From: CALJFL01 sp047633055
GTDB lineage: Bacteria > Pseudomonadota > Gammaproteobacteria > Pseudomonadales > Halieaceae
Reading direction: 5' to 3'
Assembly: GCA_047633055.1 (NCBI GenBank)
Contig: JBLIEI010000006.1
Location: 1-64,000, forward strand
Length of the DNA: 64,000 bases
Shown: positions 17,593 to 25,791 of the stretch, one piece after another
Layout: each line of letters begins with the position of its first letter
Position numbering within the stretch: position 1 is the stretch's first letter
Made by a program: the position numbers and the translations under genes
The notes under the pieces: model-generated
What the model was told of the DNA's origin: nothing
Database searches by the model: none
Seen by the model: the letters and a program-made list of their open reading frames with translations, nothing else

Positions 17593-17700
17593 TTAGCGTT
17601 CGCACGCGACTTGCCCTGTCGGCGTGACATCGGACGCGATGCCGGCGACGAATCCGTGCTTATAGGCCGGGTTGACGAGATTTTGCAGTAATACACTCAT
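17593..17700 (-). pseudogene. sufB 5' remnant
   Basis: A 35-codon frame beginning at ATG 17700. Its residues LVNPAYKHGFVAGIASDV closely follow the start of SufB, the scaffold ATPase partner of the SUF system (typically LVN..YK.GFVTDIESD). After TPTG the similarity ends and a TAA closes the frame at 17593-17595. AGGA precedes the start, and erpA ends just upstream (17716). I read it as the stump of a sufB gene deleted between erpA and nfuA. A functional short peptide is less likely. Confidence 0.6.
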
Positions 17701-17715
17701 GGTGTTGTTCCTACG

Positions 17716-18084
17716 TTAAATTGAGAAAGACGACCCGCAGCCACAGGTAGATTTTGCGCCGGGATTGTTGTTGATGACGAACTGCGCACCTTCCAGATCG
17801 TCTTTGTAATCAATATCTGCCCCCACCAGGTACTGGTAGCTCATCGCATCAATCAATAGCGACACGCCGTTCTTGGTCATCGTCGTGTCGTCTTCGTTGG
17901 CGATTTCGTCAAACGTGAATCCATAGGAGAAGCCGGAGCAGCCGCCGCCTTGAACAAAAACACGCAGTTTCAGCGCAGGGTTGCCTTCTTCGGCAATCAA
18001 ATCAGCGGCTTTAGTCACCGCGCTGTCAGTAAAGACAAAAGGTGCGTGCATTTCGGCCTGGATGTTTTCAGCTACCGCGTCCAT
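17716..18084 (-). CDS. erpA: Iron-sulfur insertion protein ErpA
   Basis: A 122-residue A-type carrier. The three cluster-binding cysteines are visible: GGGCSGF and the C-terminal CGCGSSFSI. Identity to ErpA is strong along the whole length (FVFTDSAVTKA, LKLRVFVQGGGCSGF, LVGADIDYKDDLEGAQFV). ErpA delivers clusters to target proteins including IspG-type enzymes. Its start lies 13 nt inside the end of the iscA gene, so the two are probably translated together. Confidence 0.93.
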   Translation of the reverse strand: MDAVAENIQAEMHAPFVFTDSAVTKAADLIAEEGNPALKLRVFVQGGGCSGFSYGFTFDEIANEDDTTMTKNGVSLLIDAMSYQYLVGADIDYKDDLEGAQFVINNNPGAKSTCGCGSSFSI

Positions 18085-18446
18085 GCCGTTCCCTTTGTCC
18101 TTTCTACATCAAACTCGGGCTTTTTCATGTTGAAGCTCTCGCCACAGCCGCACTCGCTGTCGACGTTGGGGTTATCAAATTTGAACATCTGCTTGAGTCC
18201 CTCGGTGACGAAGTCGATGTGCGAGCCGTCGAGAAACGCCAGGCTGTCGATATCGATCAGCACACGGGCGTCATGCGACTCAAAGCTGTGATCGGTTGGG
18301 AGAATTTCGTCGGCGATATCGAAGGTGTGCGCCAGGCCGGTACAGCCCACTGTCTTCACGCCGATGCGCAGAGCAATTCCTTTACCTCGCTTGGCAAGCT
18401 GGCGCTGAATCTGCCTTGCTGCATTTTCAGTCAATGTAATTGCCAT
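18072..18446 (-). CDS. iscA: A-type Fe-S carrier IscA
   Basis: A 124-residue IscA-type protein with the conserved cysteines VGCTGL and CGCGESF and a short charged C-terminal extension. It opens ITLTENAARQIQRQL, as in IscA. GGAG lies eight bases before ATG 18446. It is the first gene of the leftward run, facing the MarR-type regulator across a 195-bp intergenic region that holds a perfect palindrome. iscS, iscU and hscBA are not present, so this is an accessory set, not a complete ISC operon. Confidence 0.9.
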   Translation of the reverse strand: MAITLTENAARQIQRQLAKRGKGIALRIGVKTVGCTGLAHTFDIADEILPTDHSFESHDARVLIDIDSLAFLDGSHIDFVTEGLKQMFKFDNPNVDSECGCGESFNMKKPEFDVERTKGTAWTR

Positions 18447-18582
18447 AATTCAAGCTCCAAAGTAATCAAAAAGAACACTGGAATAACCGAGAAAATTCTG
18501 GGTGAACAGGTGATCTGTCACGGGACGTCAAGACCTCACGTCCTTTAGAAATTAGGTGATGACATAGTATCGTTCCGAAACT

Positions 18583-18601
18583 ACTATCTTGTCAAGATAG
18601 T
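18583..18601. promoter_or_regulatory. Perfect 19-bp palindromic operator (site 1)
   Basis: ACTATCTTG-T-CAAGATAGT is a perfect palindrome centred on 18592. On the + strand it contains TTGTCA (18589-18594), a good -35 for the MarR gene; on the - strand the same bases read TTGACA, a perfect -35 for iscA, with GATACT 18 bases on. One bound dimer would therefore cover both divergent promoters. The likely ligand is the adjacent MarR-type protein (inference). Confidence 0.75.
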
Positions 18602-18612
18602 TTTTAAACGCT

Positions 18613-18631
18613 ACTATCTATGTAAGATAAA
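18613..18631. promoter_or_regulatory. Second copy of the operator (site 2)
   Basis: ACTATCT-(5)-AAGATAAA repeats site 1 at 13 of 19 positions, with the left half kept and the right half partly kept. Its centre is 30 bp from that of site 1, about three helical turns. It overlaps TACTAT (18612-18617), a candidate -10 lying 17 bp from the TTGTCA -35, and it ends at the AGGAG ribosome site of the regulator gene. Binding here should repress the regulator itself. Confidence 0.65.
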
Positions 18632-18641
18632 GGAGCTGAAA

Positions 18642-19250
18642 ATGAACAGTCGTGCGATCGCAGAGTTGGTCTTTCACTTGGGGCGCATAGCAACTGGCGA
18701 GGGGCTCGTGGAGGGGCTTACGGCAGCCCAGTGGGCAGCGCTCAGATACTTTGCCCAAGCCAACCGCTTCTCGCGAACGCCGTCAGCTTTTGCCGCGTTT
18801 CATGGCACGACCCGGGGTACGGCGTCACAGACGATAAAAAGCATCGAAGCCCTAGGCTACTTGTCACGCATGCGGTCAGAACACGACAGGCGCAGTGTCC
18901 GGCTCGTTCTTACGGAAAAAGCCAGGGGCATTCTTGCGAACGACCCGCTGGAATCCCTGGTCCGTGCTACGGACTCTCTACCCCCAAGTGTACGCGGGCA
19001 TTTCGCTAATACCTTGCAGCGCATACTCGGTGAGGTGACGCAAGAGAGAGGCAAGCCTCCCTTCGGCACCTGCACCTCTTGTCAACACCTGGAAAGCGAG
19101 GGCTGCACCCGGAAGGGACAGGCGGTCTATGCGTGCGGGTTCACGAGTGAGCCGCTGCTTCTGGAAGAGCTCGACGGGGTCTGCATCAACTTTGTCTCGG
19201 GCAAGCCCACGACGGTGAAGGGCCCTGTCACCAGAGCCGAGCCGCGATGA
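18642..19250 (+). CDS. MarR-family regulator with five-cysteine C-terminus
   Basis: A 202-residue winged-helix protein. The MarR-type wHTH spans about residues 25-95 (recognition helix near TTRGTASQTIKSIEALG, wing SEHDRRSVRLVLT). The last third is unusual: cysteines at 144, 147, 155, 165 and 181 (C-x2-C-x7-C-x9-C-x15-C) could bind an Fe-S cluster or zinc. AGGAG sits seven bases before ATG 18642. It is divergent from iscA-erpA-nfuA, with two palindromes between them, so an Fe-S, iron or redox-responsive repressor of the island is the leading hypothesis. Two small genes follow with ATGA overlaps. Regulator class is secure; the sensor role is inferred. Confidence 0.82.
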   Translation: MNSRAIAELVFHLGRIATGEGLVEGLTAAQWAALRYFAQANRFSRTPSAFAAFHGTTRGTASQTIKSIEALGYLSRMRSEHDRRSVRLVLTEKARGILANDPLESLVRATDSLPPSVRGHFANTLQRILGEVTQERGKPPFGTCTSCQHLESEGCTRKGQAVYACGFTSEPLLLEELDGVCINFVSGKPTTVKGPVTRAEPR

Positions 19251-19354
19251 GTCCTGTTCCTGCAGCAGCGCTCACTATCGCAGGTGGCGGGATCAGCATT
19301 GATGCGGAGCTACTCACGCCAACTCTGCTCGGCCATACCAGGACTGAGTCATGA
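19247..19354 (+). CDS. 35-residue coupled small ORF
   Basis: A 35-codon frame that starts in an ATGA overlap with the regulator gene (19247-19250) and ends in an ATGA overlap with the next gene (19351-19354). The double coupling argues that it is, or was, a real gene. The segment GGGISIDAELLTPTL faintly recalls the beginning of small DUF6522-type proteins, so it may be a truncated relic that still carries translation through. No function can be given. Confidence 0.45.
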   Translation: MSPVPAAALTIAGGGISIDAELLTPTLLGHTRTES

Positions 19355-19764
19355 CTGCCACAGCGACAGGTCCAGCCGTGGCAATGCCTGTGCAGGACAA
19401 CCCGCCTGAAACGCTCGCTCGCCGGCTTCGAGCGCATCTTCAAGTGCTCGCCACATTGCGTTTACCGATCATTTATCGGGAGGCGGCCAAAGGGCTGCTG
19501 CTCACCCCCCCGAACACCATTCATCAACTCACGGAGGCGTTGGAGGAACTCATGGCAGAGGACGCGGCGGCTGACCGCCCCTTCATCGCGGCCATGGTCA
19601 TCAGCAAGTGGCGCGGCGGCTTGCCGGCACCGGGCTTCTTCGACTGTGCGGCTCGGCTCGGACGCTTCGCCGGCGATGCAACGGGGCCGGACGCAAGGGT
19701 ATTCCATGCGACCGAACTCAACGCGGTGCTCGCCTTGTGGGTGCTGCCTGGCGACGCCCCCTAG
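19351..19764 (+). CDS. Conserved-looking hypothetical protein
   Basis: A 137-residue protein of unknown function, third in the regulator operon and coupled to the 35-codon frame by an ATGA overlap. It is alanine- and leucine-rich, mostly helical by composition, without signal peptide or membrane segment, and has one cysteine (FFDCAARLG). The gene is distinctly GC-rich compared with nfuA nearby. Operon context suggests a link to the regulator's pathway, but nothing in the sequence names it. Confidence 0.6.
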   Translation: MTATATGPAVAMPVQDNPPETLARRLRAHLQVLATLRLPIIYREAAKGLLLTPPNTIHQLTEALEELMAEDAAADRPFIAAMVISKWRGGLPAPGFFDCAARLGRFAGDATGPDARVFHATELNAVLALWVLPGDAP

Positions 19765-20171
19765 ACGGAATAAAGACCCATGTCTTATCGATTGAAATAC
19801 AACTAACTACTGGTGTCCCGGCATGATTTTTCGCCGATTCATATTCTGTTCGCTGTCGAAAAAGACGCGCTTGGTAATGCCAAAGCAACCACTGATGGCG
19901 ACGGTTGTTGCTAGCAGACTTCGGTCGACAAAATATTCGCCGTGGGGGACATGCGGCGCAGCCAGTCTCTGGTAGTATGGGAATCCGCGAGGGTCGCCAG
20001 GCCGCGCGTGCTGCGGATGAATTTTCGATGGGTTTCTCGGACCTGCCACGCTGAAAATCGTAGTGCTACAAAATCCCTAGCTGAAAGCGCCCATCCATCG
20101 TAGATACGCCGTGGACGGCTTTGACAGCCGTTGTATTTCAAACTTGAACTCATGAATTAAAAGGAAGCGTT
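19765..20171. other. Non-coding gap before ilvD
   Basis: About 400 bp without a convincing gene. Short open frames exist on both strands but lack ribosome sites and recognisable sequence. The 3' end holds the AAGGAAG ribosome site (20161-20167) of ilvD. This is the boundary between the Fe-S island and core genes. Confidence 0.5.
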
Positions 20172-21848
20172 TTGGCCAGCAACTTCAATAGTAAAGTCGT
20201 TACTCACGGGGTGCAGCGCTCGCCTAACCGCGCCTTGTTGCGTGCTGTAGGGTTTGGCGATGAGGATTTCGACAAGCCCATCGTGGGCATCGCCAATGCC
20301 TACAGCACGATTACGCCCTGCAATGCTGGATTGGATACCTTGGCGACTCGGTCTGAGCGTGCGGCCAGGGAGGCCGGTGCGATGCCGCAGAAATTTGGCA
20401 CGATCACGATTTCCGACGGTATTTCCATGGGCACTGAGGGAATGAAGTGTTCGCTGGTGAGCCGCGAGGTGATCGCCGACTCGATCGAGACGGTCTGCCG
20501 TGGCCAAAGTATGGACGGCGTGCTTGCTATTGGCGGCTGCGACAAAAACATGCCGGGTGCCATGATCGCTTTTGCGCGCTTGAATATTCCTGCTATTTTC
20601 GTGTACGGCGGCACCATCAAACCGGGACATCTCCAGGGGCGTGATTTGACCATCGTTAGCAGCTTCGAGGCCGTGGGGGAGTTTATCGCGCATCGAATCG
20701 GTGAAAAGGAACTTCTAGCCGTCGAGCGCACCGCCTGCCCCGGCGTTGGTTCCTGCGGGGGCATGTACACGGCCAACACCATGGCCTCGACGTTCGAAGT
20801 GATGGGTTTGAGCCTGCCGTATTCGTCTACCATGGCGGCGGAAGACGTGGAAAAAGCCGACAGCGCGGGGCACTCCGCCGAGGTCCTGGTACAGGCCATT
20901 CACAGGCAGATACTCCCCGCTCAACTTTTAACCAGAAAAGCTTTCGAGAACGCGATTGCCGTGGTCATCGCGGTGGGGGGTACGACCAATGCCGTTTTGC
21001 ATCTGCTGGCGATAGCACATGCTATGCGCGTCGACTTGAGCATCGATGATTTTGAGACGATCAGTCGGCGCGTACCGGTATTAGCCGACATGAAACCATC
21101 CGGCCGCTACGTGGTGACCGACCTCCACCGTACGGGCGGCATCCCGCAGGTAATGAAGATGCTCCTGGAACACGGCCTGTTGCACGGAGACTGCCTGACC
21201 ATCACCGGCGAGACTATCGCCGAGGTACTGAGCAATGTCCCCGCAGAGCCGCGTTCGGATCAGGATGTGATTCGTCCCTGGCATAACCCGGTTTACGCAC
21301 AAGGACACCTGTCTATTCTGAAAGGCAATCTGTCGTCGGAAGGGGCGGTAGCTAAAGTTAGTGGCATCAAAAATCCCAAGATCACCGGTCCGGCCCGCGT
21401 GTTTGATTCAGAGGAAGCCTGCATGGAAGCGATTCTGGCGGAAAGTATCAAACCCGGAGATGTGGTCGTCATCCGCTACGAAGGCCCAAAGGGCGGACCC
21501 GGGATGCGTGAAATGTTGTCGCCCACGGCGGCGCTAGTGGGGGCGGGGATGGGGGAAAGTGTCGCGCTGATCACCGATGGCCGTTTTTCCGGCGGCACCT
21601 ATGGCTTTGTAGTGGGACACGTTGCGCCCGAAGCGGCAGTGGGCGGCCCTATCGCGCTGGTCGAGGAAGGAGATTCTATCACTATCGACGCTCCAGCCCG
21701 CCTTCTACAGCTGAATATTAGCGACGAAGAGCTGGCACGGCGCCGTGCCCTGTGGCAGCCGCCCAATCCACGCTATACACGCGGGGTATTGGCAAAATAC
21801 GCCCGGCTGGTGTCAAGCGCAAGTCTCGGCGCGGTGACCGACGCATGA
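20172..21848 (+). CDS. ilvD: Dihydroxy-acid dehydratase
   Basis: A 558-residue dihydroxy-acid dehydratase, converting 2,3-dihydroxy-isovalerate (or -methylvalerate) to the 2-oxo acid in valine and isoleucine synthesis. The three cluster cysteines of the family are visible: TPCN (about 49), GGCDKN (about 122) and GSCGGMYTANTM (about 195). The length fits the shorter [2Fe-2S] type. The start is TTG 20172 with AAGGAAG just upstream; no ATG fits. It stands alone, with no other ilv gene or leader peptide visible. Being an Fe-S enzyme, it is a natural client of the adjacent carriers. Confidence 0.95.
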   Translation: MASNFNSKVVTHGVQRSPNRALLRAVGFGDEDFDKPIVGIANAYSTITPCNAGLDTLATRSERAAREAGAMPQKFGTITISDGISMGTEGMKCSLVSREVIADSIETVCRGQSMDGVLAIGGCDKNMPGAMIAFARLNIPAIFVYGGTIKPGHLQGRDLTIVSSFEAVGEFIAHRIGEKELLAVERTACPGVGSCGGMYTANTMASTFEVMGLSLPYSSTMAAEDVEKADSAGHSAEVLVQAIHRQILPAQLLTRKAFENAIAVVIAVGGTTNAVLHLLAIAHAMRVDLSIDDFETISRRVPVLADMKPSGRYVVTDLHRTGGIPQVMKMLLEHGLLHGDCLTITGETIAEVLSNVPAEPRSDQDVIRPWHNPVYAQGHLSILKGNLSSEGAVAKVSGIKNPKITGPARVFDSEEACMEAILAESIKPGDVVVIRYEGPKGGPGMREMLSPTAALVGAGMGESVALITDGRFSGGTYGFVVGHVAPEAAVGGPIALVEEGDSITIDAPARLLQLNISDEELARRRALWQPPNPRYTRGVLAKYARLVSSASLGAVTDA

Positions 21849-22210
21849 ACGTAAATCACCCCCCGAAAGAGCGTGGGAAGTCGCTTTTTCAATGAGGCGA
21901 AAGTCTTTCTGCTTGGCTTGTCAACGACGTTAGGAAACCGCTTCTTGAATCAATCGAGAGTTCAGCAACATTGTTTGTCAGGCAGGCTTTGGCCGTAGGG
22001 ATGCACGGTCATTATCCGCGGGTTAAAAAGGCCTTGATGTAAACGCATGCAACATGGCGCAAGTTTTATCGAAAGGGGGCCATTTTGCGTTCCACCCACG
22101 TTCCATGGAAGGGACAAGCGGAGACCATGACAGACAGAGAGTTGAATCGGTATAAACAAGAAATCATTTAAAAATCAATGTCTTAAACGGTCTCTCGCAG
22201 TCTTGTAATA
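21849..22210. other. Gap between ilvD and tRNA-Leu
   Basis: About 360 bp in which I see no gene on either strand. It contains a few A/T-rich tracts and no strong terminator hairpin. Confidence 0.5.
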
Positions 22211-22297
22211 TGGTGCCCAGAAGAGGACTTGAACCTCCACGCCCTTGCGAGCACTAGCACCTGAAGCTAGCGTGTCTACCAATTTCACCACCTGGGC
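22211..22297 (-). tRNA. tRNA-Leu (CAG)
   Basis: An 87-nt leucine tRNA read leftward, with the encoded 3' CCA at 22213-22211. The acceptor arm GCCCAGG pairs with TCTGGGC, the long variable arm typical of tRNA-Leu is present (TGCTCGCAAGGGCG), and the T-loop reads GGTTCAAGTCC. The anticodon stem CTAGC/GCTAG encloses TTCAGGT, giving anticodon CAG for CUG codons. It is very close to E. coli tRNA-Leu1. Confidence 0.96.
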
Positions 22298-22379
22298 ATA
22301 AAAAAGCGATGAGGCATTCCACCAGAATCGCTTAGGCGAGGCACTCTACTTTTCTGGCCCTACTTTGTCAATCCTCGCG

Positions 22380-22385
22380 TATAAT
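22380..22385 (+). promoter_or_regulatory. Candidate -10 of the rnr promoter
   Basis: TATAAT lies 54 bp before the rnr start; the -35 region is weak. Together with the tRNA gene reading away, this is the likely promoter of rnr-rlmB. Confidence 0.45.
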
Positions 22386-22438
22386 CCCCTGTCGACTGCG
22401 AAAAGCAGCATTAATTTAATTAGGAAATCTTTATCACT

Positions 22439-24859
22439 ATGGCCAAAAAAGGCGCCATTTCCGACCCGCATGCAGAGCGCGAAGCTGCTAATTACGAGAA
22501 TCCAATTCCCAGCCGAGAGGTGATCCTTGAGCTGTTGGGTGCCGCTGATAAGCCACTGAATCAAAACAAGATTTCCAGTGATTTGGGGTTGTCTGAGCCG
22601 CACCAGGCGGCGGCGCTGGGCAAGCGTTTGCGAGCAATGGAACGTGACGGGCAGTTGTTAGTTGACCGGCGCGGTGCCTTTGGTCTGGTCGATAAAATGA
22701 ACCTGATTCACTGTCGCGTGCAAGGTCATCGGGATGGCTATGGGTTTGCTTTGCCTCTTGGCGAAGGTGAGGATGTGTATCTCAGCGCCCGGCAAATGCA
22801 ATTTGCGTTTGACGGCGATGAGGTGCTGGTCGCCATTACGGGTGTCGACCGTCGTGGCCGCTCCGAAGGCAAGGTTGTCGAGGTGCTTGATCGTGGTAAT
22901 CGCAGCATTGTTGGTCGCTACGAGGAAGAGAGCGGGATCGGCTACGTTGTGCCCGACAATACCCGCATCAACCAGAATATTCTGATACCGCCCAAAGCGA
23001 AGGGCGAGGCAAAATCAGGGCAGATCGTTACCGCACTGATCACCGACTATCCGACCCGTAAGTTGAACGCTAAAGGCCAGATAGTGGAAGTGTTGGGGGA
23101 TCATATGGATCCTGGGCTGGAAATTGATGTGGCTATTCGGTCCCACGATATTCCCTGGGAGTGGCCTGATGACGTATTAGCGGAGGCTGCTTCATTGGAA
23201 AGCGAGCCGCGGGAAGAGGATAAGAAACACCGAATCGATCTGCGCGATCTGGCCTTTGTCACCATTGATGGAGAGGATGCCCGAGATTTCGATGACGCCG
23301 TCTACTGTGAGGTTGATAAAAAGGGTGGCTGGAGGCTATGGGTGGCGATTGCCGATGTGTCTCATTACGTGCGGCCGGGTTCTGCGCTGGATGAAGAGGG
23401 AGCAAAGCGGGGCAATTCGGTCTACTTCCCCGAGCGGGTAGTCCCTATGCTGCCCGAAGCGCTGTCCAATGGACTGTGCTCCCTGAAGCCCAAGGTGGAC
23501 CGTCTGGCGATGGTTTGTGAGATGTCGTTGGCGACTGACGGCTCGCTTGGCGATTTTAAATTCTACGAGGCCATTATTCACTCTCACGCTCGCCTCACCT
23601 ATACCCAAGTGGGGGAGGTGCTGGAACATGGCTTTCATGCGGATGTCGATAGCGACCGGATTGCGGACCTCTATCGTCTGCAGGAGCTTTACAAGGTACT
23701 GCGTGGTGCCCGGGATAAACGCGGTGCAATCGATTTTGAAACCGTTGAAACCCGGATACTGTTTGATCAGCACCGCAAGATCGAAGCGATTGTTCCGGTG
23801 GTACGCAACGACGCTCATAAGCTGATTGAAGAGTGCATGTTGTGTGCAAATGTTGCCACAGCCCGTTTCTTTGAAGCATCTAATTTGCCTATGCTGTATC
23901 GGGTTCACGAGGGGCCCACTGAGGAGAAGCTCGAAAACCTGCGCAAGTTTTTGGGTGAACTGGGTCTGGATCTCCGCGGCGGAGCTAAGCCCACCCCGAA
24001 CGACTATCAGGCTTTATTGGCTGAGGTCGTGGATCGTGAGGACGCTAACGTAATACAGACCATGTTGTTACGGTCGCTGCGTCAGGCCGTCTATCAGCCT
24101 GAAAATGCTGGCCATTTTGGGCTAAATTACCCAGGATATACGCATTTTACCTCGCCCATACGCCGTTACCCTGATTTACTGGTGCATCGGGGTCTACGAT
24201 GTATCGTGCGCTCCGAGCAGGCCAGTAAGTTGGTCAGGCGCGCTGTTGGTGCGCTTCCAATTCCCCGCCAGACAATATTCCCTTATGACGAAGCGGCCAT
24301 GGTGGTGATGGGCGAGCACAGTTCCATGACCGAGCGCAGAGCCGACGACGCCACCCGTGAAGTTCAGGCTTGGCTCAAGTGCGAATACCTGCAGGAACAC
24401 GTCGGTGATGAGTTTGATGGGGTGATTAGCGCGGTGACCAGTTTTGGCCTGTTCGTTGAACTACAGGATTTATACATCGAGGGATTGGTTCATATCACTG
24501 CCTTACCAGGAGACTACTATAAGTTTGATGCGGCCCATCAGCGTTTGCTGGGTGAGCGCAGTGGGCGCAGTTTTCAACTCGGCGGGAGAGTGAGAGTTCA
24601 GGTTGCTCGTGTTGACCTGGATGACAAAAAAATCGATCTCGAGTTGGTGGGTTCAAAGCCGCCGCGTAAAGCCAAAGGACAAAAGTCGCCCACTCCCAAG
24701 AAAGGGACCAATAAACCTGCCAAAGGGAAGAGCAGGCGTAAGAGCAAGGGAACGGCTAAAAATAGTGCCGACAAGGCGTCTGCGGATACAGACAAAAAAA
24801 CCGCCGTAGGCGCAGATCAAAAAGCCAAACGCAAAACTGGACTGAGAAAACACCACTGA
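22439..24859 (+). CDS. rnr: Ribonuclease R
   Basis: An 806-residue RNase R, a processive 3'-5' exoribonuclease that degrades structured RNA. Order: N-terminal winged-helix (about 25-90), two cold-shock domains (about 90-250), the RNB catalytic domain (about 275-600) with the metal-binding DGEDARDFDDAV motif and the HFTSPIRRYPDLL signature, an S1 domain (about 655-740), and a lysine-rich tail of about 65 residues. Length matches E. coli RNase R (813). rlmB follows after 4 nt, the usual gamma-proteobacterial pair. Confidence 0.96.
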   Translation: MAKKGAISDPHAEREAANYENPIPSREVILELLGAADKPLNQNKISSDLGLSEPHQAAALGKRLRAMERDGQLLVDRRGAFGLVDKMNLIHCRVQGHRDGYGFALPLGEGEDVYLSARQMQFAFDGDEVLVAITGVDRRGRSEGKVVEVLDRGNRSIVGRYEEESGIGYVVPDNTRINQNILIPPKAKGEAKSGQIVTALITDYPTRKLNAKGQIVEVLGDHMDPGLEIDVAIRSHDIPWEWPDDVLAEAASLESEPREEDKKHRIDLRDLAFVTIDGEDARDFDDAVYCEVDKKGGWRLWVAIADVSHYVRPGSALDEEGAKRGNSVYFPERVVPMLPEALSNGLCSLKPKVDRLAMVCEMSLATDGSLGDFKFYEAIIHSHARLTYTQVGEVLEHGFHADVDSDRIADLYRLQELYKVLRGARDKRGAIDFETVETRILFDQHRKIEAIVPVVRNDAHKLIEECMLCANVATARFFEASNLPMLYRVHEGPTEEKLENLRKFLGELGLDLRGGAKPTPNDYQALLAEVVDREDANVIQTMLLRSLRQAVYQPENAGHFGLNYPGYTHFTSPIRRYPDLLVHRGLRCIVRSEQASKLVRRAVGALPIPRQTIFPYDEAAMVVMGEHSSMTERRADDATREVQAWLKCEYLQEHVGDEFDGVISAVTSFGLFVELQDLYIEGLVHITALPGDYYKFDAAHQRLLGERSGRSFQLGGRVRVQVARVDLDDKKIDLELVGSKPPRKAKGQKSPTPKKGTNKPAKGKSRRKSKGTAKNSADKASADTDKKTAVGADQKAKRKTGLRKHH

Positions 24860-24863
24860 TCTT

Positions 24864-25631
24864 ATGCAGTATATCTATGGAATTCATGCGGTAGACAGCC
24901 TCCTTCGCAATAATCCGAAATCGGTGCAGCAACTTTGGGTGCAGCAGGGGCGCGAAGACAGACGCATCAATAGCGTGGTGGAACTGGCGCACAACCAAGG
25001 GGTCCCTGTCGCACGGGAGCCACGCAAAGCACTTGACAACCTGGTGGTGGGTCGTCACCAGGGTGTTGTTGCCGAAACACTGGACGCGCCGATTCACGGT
25101 GAGGTTGGCCAGTCCAATGTGTGGCAGGAGGCAGATCTTTTGCGGTTTGTCGAAAATTTGCAGGAGCCTTGCCTGTTGTTGATGCTGGATGGCGTCACCG
25201 ACCCCCACAATCTGGGAGCCTGCCTGCGCAGCGCGGATGCGGCCGGTGTGCATGCGGTGGTGGTGCCCAAGGATAAATCAGCCGACCTTACGCCGATCGT
25301 TCGCAAGGTCGCGTGTGGGGCCGCGGAGGTCGTGCCTTTTGTGCGGGTGACCAACCTCTCGCGCACCATGGATGCCCTGAAAGAACGCGGTGTATGGCTG
25401 TTCGGGGCCGCTGGAGAGGCTGAAAAATCTATATATAACAGTGACTTAACTGATTCCTTGGCGATTGTAATGGGAGCGGAGGGAGCCGGGCTGCGGCGCC
25501 TGACGAGAGAGCATTGCGATCATCTCATCAAACTACCGATGGCGGGTTCGGTCAGCAGCCTTAATGTGTCAGTCGCCAGCGGTGTCTGCCTGTTTGAGGC
25601 GATTCGCCAGCGGGCGGAGAAAGCAGGTTAG
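24864..25631 (+). CDS. rlmB: 23S rRNA Gm2251 methyltransferase RlmB
   Basis: A 255-residue SpoU-family (SPOUT) methyltransferase that 2'-O-methylates G2251 of 23S rRNA. An N-terminal RNA-binding substrate domain (about 1-80) is followed by the knotted domain with the SpoU motifs LDGVTDPHNLGACLRSADA, VMGAEGAGLR and LPMAGSVSSLNVSVASGV. It is 4 nt downstream of rnr, co-transcribed. Confidence 0.95.
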   Translation: MQYIYGIHAVDSLLRNNPKSVQQLWVQQGREDRRINSVVELAHNQGVPVAREPRKALDNLVVGRHQGVVAETLDAPIHGEVGQSNVWQEADLLRFVENLQEPCLLLMLDGVTDPHNLGACLRSADAAGVHAVVVPKDKSADLTPIVRKVACGAAEVVPFVRVTNLSRTMDALKERGVWLFGAAGEAEKSIYNSDLTDSLAIVMGAEGAGLRRLTREHCDHLIKLPMAGSVSSLNVSVASGVCLFEAIRQRAEKAG

Positions 25632-25660
25632 CGCCGGAGCTGGCGTTGAAACGAGAGGCT

Positions 25661-25791
25661 TGCGGTAATCCTGCAAATTATGTAGAATCCGCGACCTCAA
25701 AATTTGCCCGGCTGCATGCAGTGGCCGATCCTCCTTGCTACACCGTTTCTCACGAAGAACTGGGTAGCATTAACCCGTAAGGAGCTTAACT
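25661..25791 (+). promoter_or_regulatory. rpsF promoter and leader
   Basis: TTGCGG (25661-25666) and TAGAAT (25683-25688), 16 bp apart, form a plausible sigma-70 promoter followed by a GC-rich discriminator (CCGCG). A leader of about 100 nt follows. Just before the AAGGAG ribosome site a small stem (GGGT to ACCC, 25762-25775) could present a regulatory site; S6:S18 leaders are known in this position, but I cannot confirm that fold. Confidence 0.5.

Noticed and set aside
17436..17696. Leftward 86-codon frame between erpA and nfuA
   Set aside because: It lies out of frame with the sufB stump in the same DNA, and its composition (many Lys, Ser, Arg) is not protein-like.
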